Shown here: in pieces, positions 35,469-45,386 of the stretch | How the letters are laid out: each line of letters opens with the position of its first letter | How positions within the stretch are numbered: position 1 is the stretch's first letter | From: Chitinophaga pendula | GTDB lineage: Bacteria; Bacteroidota; Bacteroidia; Chitinophagales; Chitinophagaceae | Assembly: GCF_020386615.1 (NCBI RefSeq) | Contig: NZ_CP077769.1 | Span: 1,550,001 to 1,614,000, forward strand | Length of the DNA: 64,000 nucleotides | Direction: 5' to 3' | The notes under the pieces: model-generated | What the model saw: only the letters and a program-made list of their open reading frames with translations | Database searches by the model: none | What the model was told of the DNA's origin: nothing | Position numbers and translations under genes: made by a program

Positions 35469-36452
35469 ATGAAGAGCCTCTCATTTGTACTGTACTTCCT
35501 GAGCCACCATCCCGTATGGTCGTTCCTCATACTCCTGTTTCTCGGCATCCTGCTCACCAGCCTCATTCGCAAATGGATATTCCTGCTGCTCGGCTTCCTG
35601 GGCGCATTGGCCAATATATTCCTCGCCCACTACCTTAACGCCTGGTTCCTCAACGCCTATGGCATCAAAGGAGAAGCTGTCATCACCCGCACCGTAGATA
35701 CTAACTCCACCCTCAACGATGCCCCCGTGTACGACTACGACGTACTGCTCAAAACCGCCGATGGCAAAGATGTCATCACCGGATTCTCTACCATGTCCGC
35801 CGCCATATACCCCCTCCGAAACGAAATACTGATACCGCCACAAGGCCAGTTCTTCGTAGTAAAATATATCCCCGGATATGAAAAGAATATCGTCGTACTA
35901 AGCGACGATTCCCCCTATGGCAAACAACGACTGTCTGCTTTAGGACAAGAAAACGTAGAAAAAGCCCGCATACAATACAACGCTAGCCCCACCAATAAAG
36001 ACTTCCGCCAGCAATACCTGGCAGCTCTGAAAGAATATCTCGACGAGCCGCAACACCGGTACGATACCTTCACCGTAAACCGGTACCGGCAAATATTGGG
36101 CGCACTCGAAGCAGGCAAAGATCCGGAACAATCACTAACCACCACCACCGTAATCAACGACCTGAGTAACTTCAACACCCTCACCCAGGCACAGCAGGAC
36201 CTACAGGCTAATCCCACAGATCCGGCCGCCCGCCAACAACTGATACAGGCCATCAAAGGCTTCCTGTCCAGTCAAATGGCCGGACAAGACAGCGCTACCA
36301 TCAAAGGATATCAACAAATGCTCAAAGCCCTGGAATCGTCCACTACCATCATGAAAGGGGGAGGCAACCCCGGCCAGCTCACCATAAAAAAGGTCGAAAC
36401 CATCCTCAACGGAGATACTACCCACGGACGAACCGTTATCATCGGCCAGTAG
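35469..36452 (+). CDS. membrane protein of unknown function
   Basis: A 327-residue protein. Two hydrophobic helices at the N terminus (about 5-30 and 35-60; WSFLILLFLGILLTSLI and WIFLLLGFLGALANIFLAHYL) are followed by a beta-rich segment resembling DUF3592-type domains (GEAVITRTVDTNSTLNDAPVYDYDVLLKTADGK). The rest (about 145-327) is soluble, Gln- and Asn-rich and mostly helical (QQDLQANPTDPAARQQLIQAIKGF). I do not recognise a specific family. It stands between two gaps of more than 100 bp. Confidence 0.7.
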   Translation: MKSLSFVLYFLSHHPVWSFLILLFLGILLTSLIRKWIFLLLGFLGALANIFLAHYLNAWFLNAYGIKGEAVITRTVDTNSTLNDAPVYDYDVLLKTADGKDVITGFSTMSAAIYPLRNEILIPPQGQFFVVKYIPGYEKNIVVLSDDSPYGKQRLSALGQENVEKARIQYNASPTNKDFRQQYLAALKEYLDEPQHRYDTFTVNRYRQILGALEAGKDPEQSLTTTTVINDLSNFNTLTQAQQDLQANPTDPAARQQLIQAIKGFLSSQMAGQDSATIKGYQQMLKALESSTTIMKGGGNPGQLTIKKVETILNGDTTHGRTVIIGQ

Positions 36453-36630
36453 GGTTGACCCTCCTGAGCCATTATTAACTGTCAGTTACACAGCCTTTAA
36501 CCACCTGAAAGGCCCCCTCCGGTCACCACTTCCTACGGACCTGCCTCCAGCGGGTTTTCCGTCCGACACTTCCATTTTGAAATCTCAATTATTTTTTGAA
36601 ACTTGTCAAAGGTCAAATCAATTTACTATT

Positions 36631-37206
36631 ATGAACAGAAGAGAAGCCATCAGGAACGTGGCCCTTTTGCTAGGCAGTGCGATGACTGCTTCCACGTTAG
36701 CAGCCCTCAACGGCTGTAAATCTTCCGGTCCGAAAAACTATGAGCTGTCCACACCGGAGACAAAATCATTACTGGCGGAAATCGCCGAAACCATCATCCC
36801 CGAAACAAACACACCAGGCGCTAAAGCAGCTAAAGTAGATGAGTTTATCGTGAGAATGGTCAGCGACTGCTATAAGCCGGAAGATCAGCAACAGTTCCTG
36901 GAAGGCCTGAAGAAAATTGACGCTGCAAGTGAAAAACAGTTCAGCAAAAAATTTGTCGACCTCACACCAGAACAACGTACCACCCTACTCACCGATATCG
37001 ACAAAGAAAGAGTGGCTTACAATAAACGCGAAAACAAGAAAAAAGAAGATCCTCCTCACTATTTCCAGGCCGTAAAAGAACTCACCCTGCTGGGCTACTT
37101 TACCTCCGAACCAGGCGCCACCAAAGCTTTACGCTATGTAGCCGTTCCTGGTAAATTCGAAGGATGCGTACCTTATAAAAAGGGCGATAAAGCCTGGGCT
37201 GTCTAG
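36631..37206 (+). CDS. gluconate 2-dehydrogenase subunit 3 family protein (gamma subunit)
   Basis: A 191-residue small subunit starting MNRREAIRNVALLLGSAMTASTLAALNGC, a twin-arginine-type signal with a following Cys. An upstream ATG at 36577 would place 18 extra residues before the RR motif. In FAD-glucose dehydrogenases of the Burkholderia type this gamma subunit carries the export signal and escorts the signal-less catalytic subunit across the membrane. Here two such catalytic subunits follow at 140 and 81 bp, in one operon. Confidence 0.85.
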   Translation: MNRREAIRNVALLLGSAMTASTLAALNGCKSSGPKNYELSTPETKSLLAEIAETIIPETNTPGAKAAKVDEFIVRMVSDCYKPEDQQQFLEGLKKIDAASEKQFSKKFVDLTPEQRTTLLTDIDKERVAYNKRENKKKEDPPHYFQAVKELTLLGYFTSEPGATKALRYVAVPGKFEGCVPYKKGDKAWAV

Positions 37207-37346
37207 TTACACCCACAGCAACAGCATAGTGTTAAATGTAATCGTAATTCCGTCCGATCCACTCCCCCGTGCGGGAAGACTTAGCTGCCAGTTACAGCAA
37301 AACGGTTCATTCCACGTTTTTTCTTCACGTCTTAAATTGTATTGCC

Positions 37347-39044
37347 ATGAATCTTAATATAAAAGCGCAGGAGCAGAACACCTACGATGCCATCGTCATA
37401 GGATCAGGTGTTAGCGGTGGTTGGGCTGCCAAAGAGCTGACCGAAAAAGGATTAAAAGTATTAATGCTCGATAGAGGTAAGCCCCTCGAGCATGTTAAAG
37501 ACTACGACACCGCTACCAAAGATCCCTGGGAATTCCCACATCGTGGCCGCCTTACCGTAGACCAACGCGAAACACATCCCAAACTAAGCAGGGACTACCC
37601 ATATAGCGAACATAACGAGAAGTTCTGGATCAAAGATGTCGATAGCCCATACAACGAAGTAGAACGCTTCGACTGGTACCGTCCTGATATCGTAGGGGGC
37701 AAATCCATCATGTGGGGCCGCCAGTCCTATCGCCTCAGCGACCTCGATTTCGAAGCCAACCTCAAAGATGGCATCGCCGTCGACTGGCCCATCCGCTACA
37801 AAGACATCGCCCCCTGGTACGACTATGTAGAACGGTTCGCCGGTATCAGCGGCACCCGCGAAGGCCTGCCACAACTGCCCGATGGCCAGTTCCAGCCAGG
37901 AATGGAAATGAACTGCGTAGAGAAAGAGGTGAAGAAAAGGATCGAATCCAGCTTCCAGGGCCGTATCATGACCATCGGTCGCGTAGCCAACCTCACACAA
38001 CCACTGCCCGGCCGTACCGCCTGCCAGTTCCGTAACCTCTGCAGCCGCGGATGCCCATTCGGCGCTTACTTCAGCACACAGTCATCTACACTGCCCGCTG
38101 CCGTAAAAACAGGAAACCTCACCCTGCGACCCGATTCCATCGTAAACAGCATCGTCTACGATGAACAAAAAGGAAAAGCCACCGGCGTGCGCGTCATCGA
38201 CAAACATACCAAAGAAATGATCGAATATCACGCCAAGATCATATTCGTCAATGGCTCCACACTGGGTAGCACCTTCGTACTCATGAACTCCACTTCCAAC
38301 CGGTTCCCCAATGGACTCGGCAACGACAGCGGCGTACTGGGTAAATACCTTATGGACCACCACTTCCGTACAGGCGCCTCCGGTATAGCCGAAGGCTTCG
38401 ACGATAAATACCTCTTCGGACGCCGTGCCAACGGTATCTATATCCCCCGCTATCGCAACGTCGGCAGCGACAAACGCGATTATATCCGTGGCTTTGGATA
38501 CCAGGGTGGCGCAGGTCGCGGCGGTTGGAGCCGCGGTATCGCCGAAATGGGCGTAGGTAAAGACTTCAAAGAAATGCTGACAGAACCCGGCACCTGGTCC
38601 ATGGGACTCGGTGGATTCGGAGAATGCCTGCCCTATGAAGATAACCTCGTCACTTTGGATACCTCCACCAAAGATGCCTGGGGCCAACCCGTACTGAAAT
38701 TCAACGCCAAGTTCAGAGAAAATGAAATGAAAATGCGCAAAGACATGGCCAACGATGCCGCCGAAATGCTCGAAGCTGCCGGCATCAAAAATGTAAAAAC
38801 ATACGATAACGGCTCCTGGCCCGGAATGGCCATCCACGAAATGGGTACCGCACGCATGGGCCGCGATCCTAAATCCTCCATCCTCAACGGATGGAATCAG
38901 GTGCATACCGTGAAAAATGTCTTCGTGACAGATGGCGCCTCCATGACCTCCGCCTCCTGCGTAAACCCGTCACTCACATACATGGCGCTCACCGCCAGAG
39001 CAGCGGACTACGCAGTCAAAGAACTGAAGAAAGGAAATATCTAG
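37347..39044 (+). CDS. GMC oxidoreductase with iron-sulfur motif, copy 1
   Basis: A 565-residue FAD dehydrogenase acting on a sugar or other polyol. The Rossmann start is YDAIVIGSGVSGGWAAKEL. The motif CQFRNLCSRGC (C-x5-C-x3-C) has the spacing of the 3Fe-4S ligands in Burkholderia FAD-glucose dehydrogenase alpha subunits. The catalytic His region is AIHEMGTARMG, followed by ...VTDGASMTSASCVNPSLTYMALTARAADYA. There is no signal peptide; export with the gamma subunit is inferred. The start is ATG at 37347; an upstream ATG adds unconserved residues. The cytochrome c subunit is not nearby. Confidence 0.9.
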   Translation: MNLNIKAQEQNTYDAIVIGSGVSGGWAAKELTEKGLKVLMLDRGKPLEHVKDYDTATKDPWEFPHRGRLTVDQRETHPKLSRDYPYSEHNEKFWIKDVDSPYNEVERFDWYRPDIVGGKSIMWGRQSYRLSDLDFEANLKDGIAVDWPIRYKDIAPWYDYVERFAGISGTREGLPQLPDGQFQPGMEMNCVEKEVKKRIESSFQGRIMTIGRVANLTQPLPGRTACQFRNLCSRGCPFGAYFSTQSSTLPAAVKTGNLTLRPDSIVNSIVYDEQKGKATGVRVIDKHTKEMIEYHAKIIFVNGSTLGSTFVLMNSTSNRFPNGLGNDSGVLGKYLMDHHFRTGASGIAEGFDDKYLFGRRANGIYIPRYRNVGSDKRDYIRGFGYQGGAGRGGWSRGIAEMGVGKDFKEMLTEPGTWSMGLGGFGECLPYEDNLVTLDTSTKDAWGQPVLKFNAKFRENEMKMRKDMANDAAEMLEAAGIKNVKTYDNGSWPGMAIHEMGTARMGRDPKSSILNGWNQVHTVKNVFVTDGASMTSASCVNPSLTYMALTARAADYAVKELKKGNI

Positions 39045-39125
39045 CATTCATTATAAGTGCTGATAGGCAGCAGGGTAGCCTCACCGCACCCGCCTGACCT
39101 GTCAGCACTTTATCATTCTGCAACA

Positions 39126-40823
39126 ATGAATCTTAACATCAGAGCAGTAGAACAAAATACCTACGACGCCATCGTGGTAGGCTCCGGTATCAGCGGCGGC
39201 TGGGCCGCTAAAGAACTGTGCGAAAAAGGCCTGAAAACCATCGTACTAGAAAGAGGTCGCAACGTAGAACATGTGAAAGACTACACCACCGCCATGAAAG
39301 CACCCTGGGAATTCGAACACCGCCTCGGATTCACCAACGAAATGAAAGAAAACTTCCCCATCCAGAGCCGCTGCTACGCCTTCGATGAAGCCACCCAGCA
39401 ATTCTGGGTCAACGACAAAGAAAATCCTTATAACGAAATAAAACCGTTCAACTGGCTACGGGGCTACCAGGTAGGAGGCAGATCCCTCATGTGGGGCCGC
39501 CAATGCTATCGCTGGAGCGATGTCGACTTCGAAGCCAATGCCAAAGATGGACATGGCGTAGACTGGCCCATCCGCTACCGCGACATCGAACCGTGGTACA
39601 GCTATGTAGAAGAATTCGTCGGCGTCAGCGGACAAGCTGAAGGCCTCCCTCAACTACCCGATGGACATTTCCTGCCTGCCATGGAAATGAACTGCCTCGA
39701 AAAACATGTCGCCGGTCGCATCAAAGCACACTTTAACGATCGCATCATGACCATCGGCAGAGCTGCACACCTCACCAAAGGTCTCCATGGCCGCGGCCCC
39801 TGCCAGTACCGTAACCTGTGCGCCAGAGGATGCCCCTTCACCGGTTACTTCAGCAGCAACGGCGCTACCTTGCCGGCCGCCGCCAAAACTGGCAACCTCA
39901 CCTTGCGCCCCGATGCCGTAGTACTCGAAGTACTATACGACGACAAAAAACAAAAAGCCACCGGCGTCCGTATCCTCGATACGCATACCATGCAGACCAT
40001 CGAATACTACGCCAATATCATCTTCCTAAACGCATCTACCCTCGGCACCACCCAGATATTGCTTAGCTCCGTATCAAGCCGCTTCCCCAACGGGTTCGGC
40101 AACGACAGCGAACAGGTAGGACACAACCTCATGGACCACCACTACGGCGTCGGCGCCTGGGGCTCCTTCGATGGCTTTAAAGACCAATACTACAGCAGCG
40201 GACGCCGCCCCAACGGCATCTATATCCCCCGCTTCCGCAACATCAGCGAAGCCACCAAACGCACCGACTACGTACGGGGATTCGGATACCAAGGGGGCGC
40301 AGATCGCTCCAGAGGTACCACCTGGGATGGCATCGGTGCCGCCTTCAAAGAAGCACAGACAGATCTGGGAGATTGGAGCATGGGCGTCGGCTCCTGGGGC
40401 GAACACCTGCCTTATTATGAAAATAAAGCCACCCTCAACAAAGACAAAAAAGATAAATACGGCCTGCCCACCCTCGACATCGACTGCGCCTTCAAAGAAA
40501 ACGAAATGACCATGAGAAAAGACATGCTCGAAAGCGCCAAAGAAATGCTCGAAGCCGCAGGTCTCAAAAATGTAGGCGGCTACGACGATATGCCGCCCCC
40601 CGGACACTGTATCCACGAAATGGGTACCGCACGCATGGGAAAAGATCCTAAAACCTCCGTCCTCAATGGCAACAACCAGTTGCATGCCGTGAAGAACGTA
40701 TTCATCACAGATGGCTCCTGCATGAGCTCATCCGCCTGCCAGAACCCGTCTATCACCTACATGGCGCTGACAGCAAGAGCATGCGACTTCGCCGTGAAAG
40801 AGGCCAAAAAAGGAAATATCTGA
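39126..40823 (+). CDS. GMC oxidoreductase with iron-sulfur motif, copy 2
   Basis: Tandem paralogue of the preceding gene, of exactly the same length (565 residues) and the same opening MNLNI(K/R)A(Q/V)EQNTYDAIV. It has C-x5-C-x3-C as CQYRNLCARGC, the catalytic region CIHEMGTARMG, and ends VKEAKKGNI against VKELKKGNI in copy 1. Substrate-pocket segments differ, for example LGDWSMGVGSWGEHLPYYENKATLN against TWSMGLGGFGECLPYEDNLVTLD, suggesting different sugars. Start ATG is chosen by alignment to copy 1. Confidence 0.9.
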   Translation: MNLNIRAVEQNTYDAIVVGSGISGGWAAKELCEKGLKTIVLERGRNVEHVKDYTTAMKAPWEFEHRLGFTNEMKENFPIQSRCYAFDEATQQFWVNDKENPYNEIKPFNWLRGYQVGGRSLMWGRQCYRWSDVDFEANAKDGHGVDWPIRYRDIEPWYSYVEEFVGVSGQAEGLPQLPDGHFLPAMEMNCLEKHVAGRIKAHFNDRIMTIGRAAHLTKGLHGRGPCQYRNLCARGCPFTGYFSSNGATLPAAAKTGNLTLRPDAVVLEVLYDDKKQKATGVRILDTHTMQTIEYYANIIFLNASTLGTTQILLSSVSSRFPNGFGNDSEQVGHNLMDHHYGVGAWGSFDGFKDQYYSSGRRPNGIYIPRFRNISEATKRTDYVRGFGYQGGADRSRGTTWDGIGAAFKEAQTDLGDWSMGVGSWGEHLPYYENKATLNKDKKDKYGLPTLDIDCAFKENEMTMRKDMLESAKEMLEAAGLKNVGGYDDMPPPGHCIHEMGTARMGKDPKTSVLNGNNQLHAVKNVFITDGSCMSSSACQNPSITYMALTARACDFAVKEAKKGNI

Positions 40824-40834
40824 TCCGGTCAATA

Positions 40835-40878
40835 ACATAATGGCTGACCGGTCATCCGCCGGCCAGCCTTTATGTTTA
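40835..40878 (+). terminator. hairpin after the GMC operon
   Basis: ACATAATGGCTG (40835-40846) pairs with CAGCCTTTATGT (40864-40875), 11 of 12 positions, followed by TTATAGCATATTTTTTAG. It probably separates the GMC operon from the GH35 gene. Confidence 0.6.
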
Positions 40879-40914
40879 TAGCATATTTTTTAGTGAACAA
40901 TACAGACAGTAACA

Positions 40915-42729
40915 ATGAAAAAACTACTCTTCAGTAGTGTGCTGGCCCTTGCCTGCTATACCGCACAGGTACAGGCACAAACACAAGGCAGGCACACCTT
41001 CGCCCTTAGTAAATCCGCCTTCCTGCTGGACGAAAAACCCTTCCAGATGATCAGCGGCGAAATGCATCCCGCCCGCGTCCCGAAAGAATACTGGCGCCAT
41101 CGCATCCAAATGACCAAAGCAATGGGCTGCAACACCATCGCCGCCTACGTGTTCTGGAACTACCAGGAACCGCAGGAAGGTCAATTCGACTTCTCCTCCG
41201 AAAACCGCAACATCGCCGAATTTATCAAAATAGCCCAGGAAGAAGGAATGTGGGTCATGCTCCGCCCAGGCCCATACGTCTGCGCTGAATGGGAATTCGG
41301 TGGCCTGCCGCCCTACCTGCTACGTACCCCCGATATCAAAGTACGCTGCTTGGACCCGCGCTATATGAACGCCGTCACCCGCTATATCCAGGCCCTCGCA
41401 ACTCAGGTAAAACCGTTGCTGGTAACCAATGGCGGACCCATCGTCATGGTACAAATCGAAAATGAATATGGTAGCTACGGCAACGACAAACAATACCTCC
41501 TCAAACTGAAAGAACTGTGGGAACAACAGGGGATTAACGTCCCATTCTATACCGCCGATGGCGCCACCGCCTACATGCTCGAAGCTGGGTCCGTACCGGG
41601 CGCCGCCATCGGACTCGACTCCGGTGGCTCCGAAGAAGACTTCGCACAGGCCGCAAAACAACAGCCAGATGTACCGTCCTTCAGCAGCGAATCATACCCG
41701 GGATGGCTCACACACTGGGGCGAAGCCTGGGCCAGACCCAAACCCGAAGGCATCCTCAAAGAAGTCAAATTCCTCATGGATACCAAAAGGTCCTTTAATC
41801 TCTATGTCATTCATGGCGGCACTAACTTCGGTTTCACCGCTGGCGCCAACTCCGGCGGAAAAGGCTACGAACCGGATGTGACCAGCTACGACTACGACGC
41901 TCCCATCAACGAACAGGGAAATGCTACACCTAAATACCACGCCCTCCGCGACCTGATCAGCACCTACCTGCCCAAAGGCAAAAAATTACCGCGCATACCG
42001 GCAGCAATTCCCACCACCACCTTTCCCGAAATACAACTCACGCCCTTCACCTCCGTATGGCAACAACTACCGGCAGCTGTCCATTCCGTACAGCCGAAAC
42101 CGTTCGAAGCATACGCGCAGGACTATGGCTTCATCGTATATAAAACAACACTCATCGGACACAAAAGCGGGAAACTCGTACTCACCGACCTCCACGACTA
42201 TGCTACCGTATTCCTCAACGGACAATACGTAGGAAAGATCGACAGAAGACTGGGTGAGAACAGTATCACCTTACCCAAAAGTGAGGTAGCACATCCCGAA
42301 CTCGAAATACTGGTAGAAGGCATGGGACGTATCAACTTCGCACAACATCTCATCGATCGGAAAGGGATCACAGACAGAGCCACCCTCAATGGCATGACCC
42401 TGATGAACTGGGACGTATTCAACTTGCCCATGAACACCGATTACATCACCGGCCTGAAACAAACAACGCAGACCGCCCAACGCCCGGGACAGTTTTTTAA
42501 AGGCAGCTTCGAACTGAAAACAGCCGCCGATACCTACATCGATATGTCTAAATTTAAAAAAGGCATCGTATGGGTAAATGGCCATAACCTAGGCCGCTAC
42601 TGGGAAATAGGCCCGCAATACAGATTATATTGCCCCGCCTCCTGGCTCAAAAAAGGCAACAATGAAGTCGTAGTATTCGACCTCCACCAGGTAACACCCG
42701 CCCCCATCAGCGGAGTGGCGTCCCTCTAA
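40915..42729 (+). CDS. GH35 beta-galactosidase, exported
   Basis: A 604-residue retaining glycosidase with signal peptide (ending CYTAQVQAQ). The catalytic acid Glu is in VMVQIENEYGSYG, the nucleophile Glu in FSSESYPGWLTHWGE, with GEMHPARVPKEYWRHRIQMTKAMGCN at the barrel start and a C-terminal galactose-binding-like part (KGIVWVNGHNLGRYWEIGPQ). It acts in the periplasm on terminal beta-galactosides. Its proximity to the GMC dehydrogenases suggests, but does not prove, that released sugar is oxidised there. Confidence 0.94.
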   Translation: MKKLLFSSVLALACYTAQVQAQTQGRHTFALSKSAFLLDEKPFQMISGEMHPARVPKEYWRHRIQMTKAMGCNTIAAYVFWNYQEPQEGQFDFSSENRNIAEFIKIAQEEGMWVMLRPGPYVCAEWEFGGLPPYLLRTPDIKVRCLDPRYMNAVTRYIQALATQVKPLLVTNGGPIVMVQIENEYGSYGNDKQYLLKLKELWEQQGINVPFYTADGATAYMLEAGSVPGAAIGLDSGGSEEDFAQAAKQQPDVPSFSSESYPGWLTHWGEAWARPKPEGILKEVKFLMDTKRSFNLYVIHGGTNFGFTAGANSGGKGYEPDVTSYDYDAPINEQGNATPKYHALRDLISTYLPKGKKLPRIPAAIPTTTFPEIQLTPFTSVWQQLPAAVHSVQPKPFEAYAQDYGFIVYKTTLIGHKSGKLVLTDLHDYATVFLNGQYVGKIDRRLGENSITLPKSEVAHPELEILVEGMGRINFAQHLIDRKGITDRATLNGMTLMNWDVFNLPMNTDYITGLKQTTQTAQRPGQFFKGSFELKTAADTYIDMSKFKKGIVWVNGHNLGRYWEIGPQYRLYCPASWLKKGNNEVVVFDLHQVTPAPISGVASL

Positions 42730-42801
42730 AATACACAACCGTGTGCTGCACACCGGTATTCCCGGCAGCAGCACATGGTCTGTAAAATAATTCGACATTG
42801 G

Positions 42802-44556
42802 CTATAAGGTGAGGGTCTTCTCTTTAGTCGTCGTATATGTCTCCGCAGTAATAGTATTCACAAATGTCCATTCAGACGTTACTTGGCTCTGCGTAAAAGT
42901 GATCTGCACAAAACCCCGCTTCGAAGCATTCACATACTCCACATCCGCTATCAACCCCGGTACCAGCGTCTCAAAAGCGCCTAGCAGATCCGGACAGGTG
43001 TTGAACAGGAACCCCAGGTACTTCTCAAATCCGGGTGAACTCACAGAGGCCGTCGCCAGCTCTTTCCCTTTCTCCACACCGCCGTTATCCTTCAATAGGT
43101 TATACCAGGCATTATGCGTATCGCCCGCAAACGATATGACAGGCTTATTAAAGGCATTATACAGGTACTCCCGCTCTGCCGGATAGCCATCCCACGCATC
43201 CAGGTTGTAAGGGAGTAATACCGCATTCGCACGGCTGCGCTGCGTCTCCTGCTGATAGCGTCTCGCAGTGGCCAGCTTGGCGAGTTTCTTCCTGGCATAG
43301 GAGAATTGTGGGCTCGACAGCACAGAGGGGTCCTGCGTACCACCGCCGTCTATCAAGGCCAGGATAGGAATAAGTACCCGCATCAGCTCCTCGTCTATCA
43401 GCAGTTTACCCATCAACACCTGCTGCCCCAATACCTGCCAGCGGGCATTGCTGCCGTTCACTTTATTGATCAGCCAGTCCCGTTGTGTCGTGCCAAGTAT
43501 CGTACGGGTAGGCGCCTGCCAGGCTTGTACAAACGCCGCCTGATCAAATTGGGGCTTCGTCCCCCCAGCAGGCACTCGCATAAAGTCCGCATAGGCCAGC
43601 TGCTTCTCACGGCCGATCACCCGCGTATCCAGCATATGCAGGCTCAACAGACTGCCAAATGTGAAGGTGCGGTAGATCTGCTGGATAGACGTACTCTTAA
43701 AGGGAAGATATTCACTGTACGCTTGTAAAGCAGCTTGCTTCCTCACCTGGAAACTGCCTTCATTAGGCTGATGATTTTCTGCACCGTCCTTATAGGTGTT
43801 GTTGGCAATCTCATGATCATCCCATACACAGATAAATGGTTTGGTACGATGCGCCAGCTGCAGGTTTTTATCCGTACGGTACTGCCTGTATCGCGTACGG
43901 TAATCAGGCAGCGACAAGATCTCATGCGTAGGCTGATGATTCCGCCCGAGCGCAGCCGTATGCGCATCCGTACCATACTGACCGTCACCATATTCATAAA
44001 TGTAGTCGCCGAGATGCACAATGATATCCGCATCCGAATTCGCCATCGCATGGTATACATTGAAAAGTCCGGCAGCATAGTTCGCACACGAACAGATCGC
44101 CAGCTTCACCTGCGAAGGATGCGCAGCAATAGTAAGGGTCTGACCAGTATCAGAAACAGTGTTGTCCGCCTGGTTGGCAAAACGATAGTAGAATCGCTGC
44201 CCTGCAGGCAACTGCTGTATCTCCACCGCTACAGTATAATCCCTGCCGGCATCAGTGGTCACCTCGCCTTGACGCAGGATCGTAGTAAATGCCGCATCCG
44301 TCGCCAACTGCCATTGCAGCGTAGCAGATGGCTGCGTAGTGGAATAACGTGTCCAGATGATCACCTGGGAAGAAGTAGGATCAAAACTGGCTACACCGTG
44401 CTCAAACTGCGACAACCGGAAATTGTCGGCAGAAAAGCCTCTCAATACCTGTTTGTCGTCTTTGCAACTAATAAAATTAGGGGCCAGGAGTACACCGCTG
44501 GTTAACAATAGGGCGTCCTTTAGGAATTTTCTACGGGGCAATTGTGGTTGGGTCAT
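42802..44556 (-). CDS. PhoD-like alkaline phosphatase, Tat-type signal
   Basis: A 584-residue periplasmic phosphodiesterase/phosphomonoesterase. The N terminus PRRKFLKDALLLTSGVLLAPNFISC carries a twin-arginine motif and a possible lipobox. A fibronectin-like N-terminal domain (about 40-140) precedes the metallophosphatase core with ICSCANYAAGLFNVYHAM, VHLGDYIYEYG, FICVWDDHEIANNTYKDG and SFAGDTHNAWYN. Metal ligands Asp, Tyr, Asn and His sit in these motifs. It lies downstream of a terminator of azoR, so it is its own unit. Confidence 0.9.
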   Translation of the reverse strand: MTQPQLPRRKFLKDALLLTSGVLLAPNFISCKDDKQVLRGFSADNFRLSQFEHGVASFDPTSSQVIIWTRYSTTQPSATLQWQLATDAAFTTILRQGEVTTDAGRDYTVAVEIQQLPAGQRFYYRFANQADNTVSDTGQTLTIAAHPSQVKLAICSCANYAAGLFNVYHAMANSDADIIVHLGDYIYEYGDGQYGTDAHTAALGRNHQPTHEILSLPDYRTRYRQYRTDKNLQLAHRTKPFICVWDDHEIANNTYKDGAENHQPNEGSFQVRKQAALQAYSEYLPFKSTSIQQIYRTFTFGSLLSLHMLDTRVIGREKQLAYADFMRVPAGGTKPQFDQAAFVQAWQAPTRTILGTTQRDWLINKVNGSNARWQVLGQQVLMGKLLIDEELMRVLIPILALIDGGGTQDPSVLSSPQFSYARKKLAKLATARRYQQETQRSRANAVLLPYNLDAWDGYPAEREYLYNAFNKPVISFAGDTHNAWYNLLKDNGGVEKGKELATASVSSPGFEKYLGFLFNTCPDLLGAFETLVPGLIADVEYVNASKRGFVQITFTQSQVTSEWTFVNTITAETYTTTKEKTLTL

Positions 44557-44628
44557 GATAGGGGGTTTAAAAATACAATATCCCCCGATATTACAATTTA
44601 TGACTGCCCCTCCGTATTAAGTGTATAT

Positions 44629-44673
44629 TAAAAATTACCTACCGCCAACACCCATAAAGCCGCCGGCGGTAGG
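44629..44673 (-). terminator. terminator of the azoreductase gene
   Basis: On the minus strand CCTACCGCC, loop of 18, GGCGGTAGG (arms 44665-44673 and 44638-44646), then TAATTTTTAA. Confidence 0.7.
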
Positions 44674-44685
44674 CAATAGCAATAC

Positions 44686-45288
44686 CTAAGATATCACCAG
44701 GCTGCCAAGACCTTTCTCAAGGGCCGTCTCCTGCAACTGTGGTATCGCAGTGCCCTCAGCACGTACCACAGTAATATCCGTTAACCCTATCATCCCCAAT
44801 ACCGCCTGTAGATAAGGCACCGAAAAGTCATAGACTTTCATCGGCCCCTCCGAATAAACACCGCCCGATGCCGAAGCCAGGTAAACCTTCTTCCCGGTCA
44901 GTAACCCTTCCGGGCCATTCTCCGTGTACTGAAAAGTGATACCTCTCCGCACCACCTGGTCTAACCACGCCTTCAGACTGGAATGTATACTGAAGTTGTA
45001 AAATGGCACTCCGATCACGATAATGTCGGCTGCCTGCAACGCCGCAATCGCATCAGCAGATATTCGTGCCGCCGCCGCTACCTCCGTACTCCATTGCTCA
45101 TCAGGCGTAAAGAATGCCTGTATATGCAGGTCCTGCAAGTGCGGTATAGGATCGCTGATAAGGTTATGTACCGTTACAACACTACCAGGATAGGTAGCCT
45201 GCAAACGCTCAATAATGCCGTTGGCCAAACGGATACTGTAAGAGGCCTCGCCCCGTGGACTCGAAATGATGTGCAATATATTTTTCAT
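44686..45288 (-). CDS. azoR: FMN-dependent NADH:quinone oxidoreductase / azoreductase
   Basis: A 200-residue flavodoxin-like enzyme giving two-electron reduction of quinones and azo compounds. Motifs: ILHIISSPRGEASYSIRLANGIIERL, VIGVPFYNFSIHSSLKAWLDQVVRRGITFQYTENGPEGLLTGKKVYLASASGG. It lies 98 bp downstream of the DoxX gene on the same strand. With the divergent HxlR-type regulator this forms a quinone or electrophile stress module similar in content to YodB/CatR-controlled genes of Bacillus subtilis. Confidence 0.93.
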   Translation of the reverse strand: MKNILHIISSPRGEASYSIRLANGIIERLQATYPGSVVTVHNLISDPIPHLQDLHIQAFFTPDEQWSTEVAAAARISADAIAALQAADIIVIGVPFYNFSIHSSLKAWLDQVVRRGITFQYTENGPEGLLTGKKVYLASASGGVYSEGPMKVYDFSVPYLQAVLGMIGLTDITVVRAEGTAIPQLQETALEKGLGSLVIS

Positions 45289-45386
45289 TTGCTTCGATAT
45301 TTAAAATATTTATGTATAGACATAACATTCCCCTGTCAAAGACTTCGTCTTTTTTTAAATGCAGGGGCAGAATAAAATAGCGCTGA

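Noticed and set aside
42730..42801. Terminator between GH35 and the PhoD-like gene
   Set aside because: TGTGCTGC can pair with GCAGCACA, but the loop is 18 bases and no T run follows in either direction.
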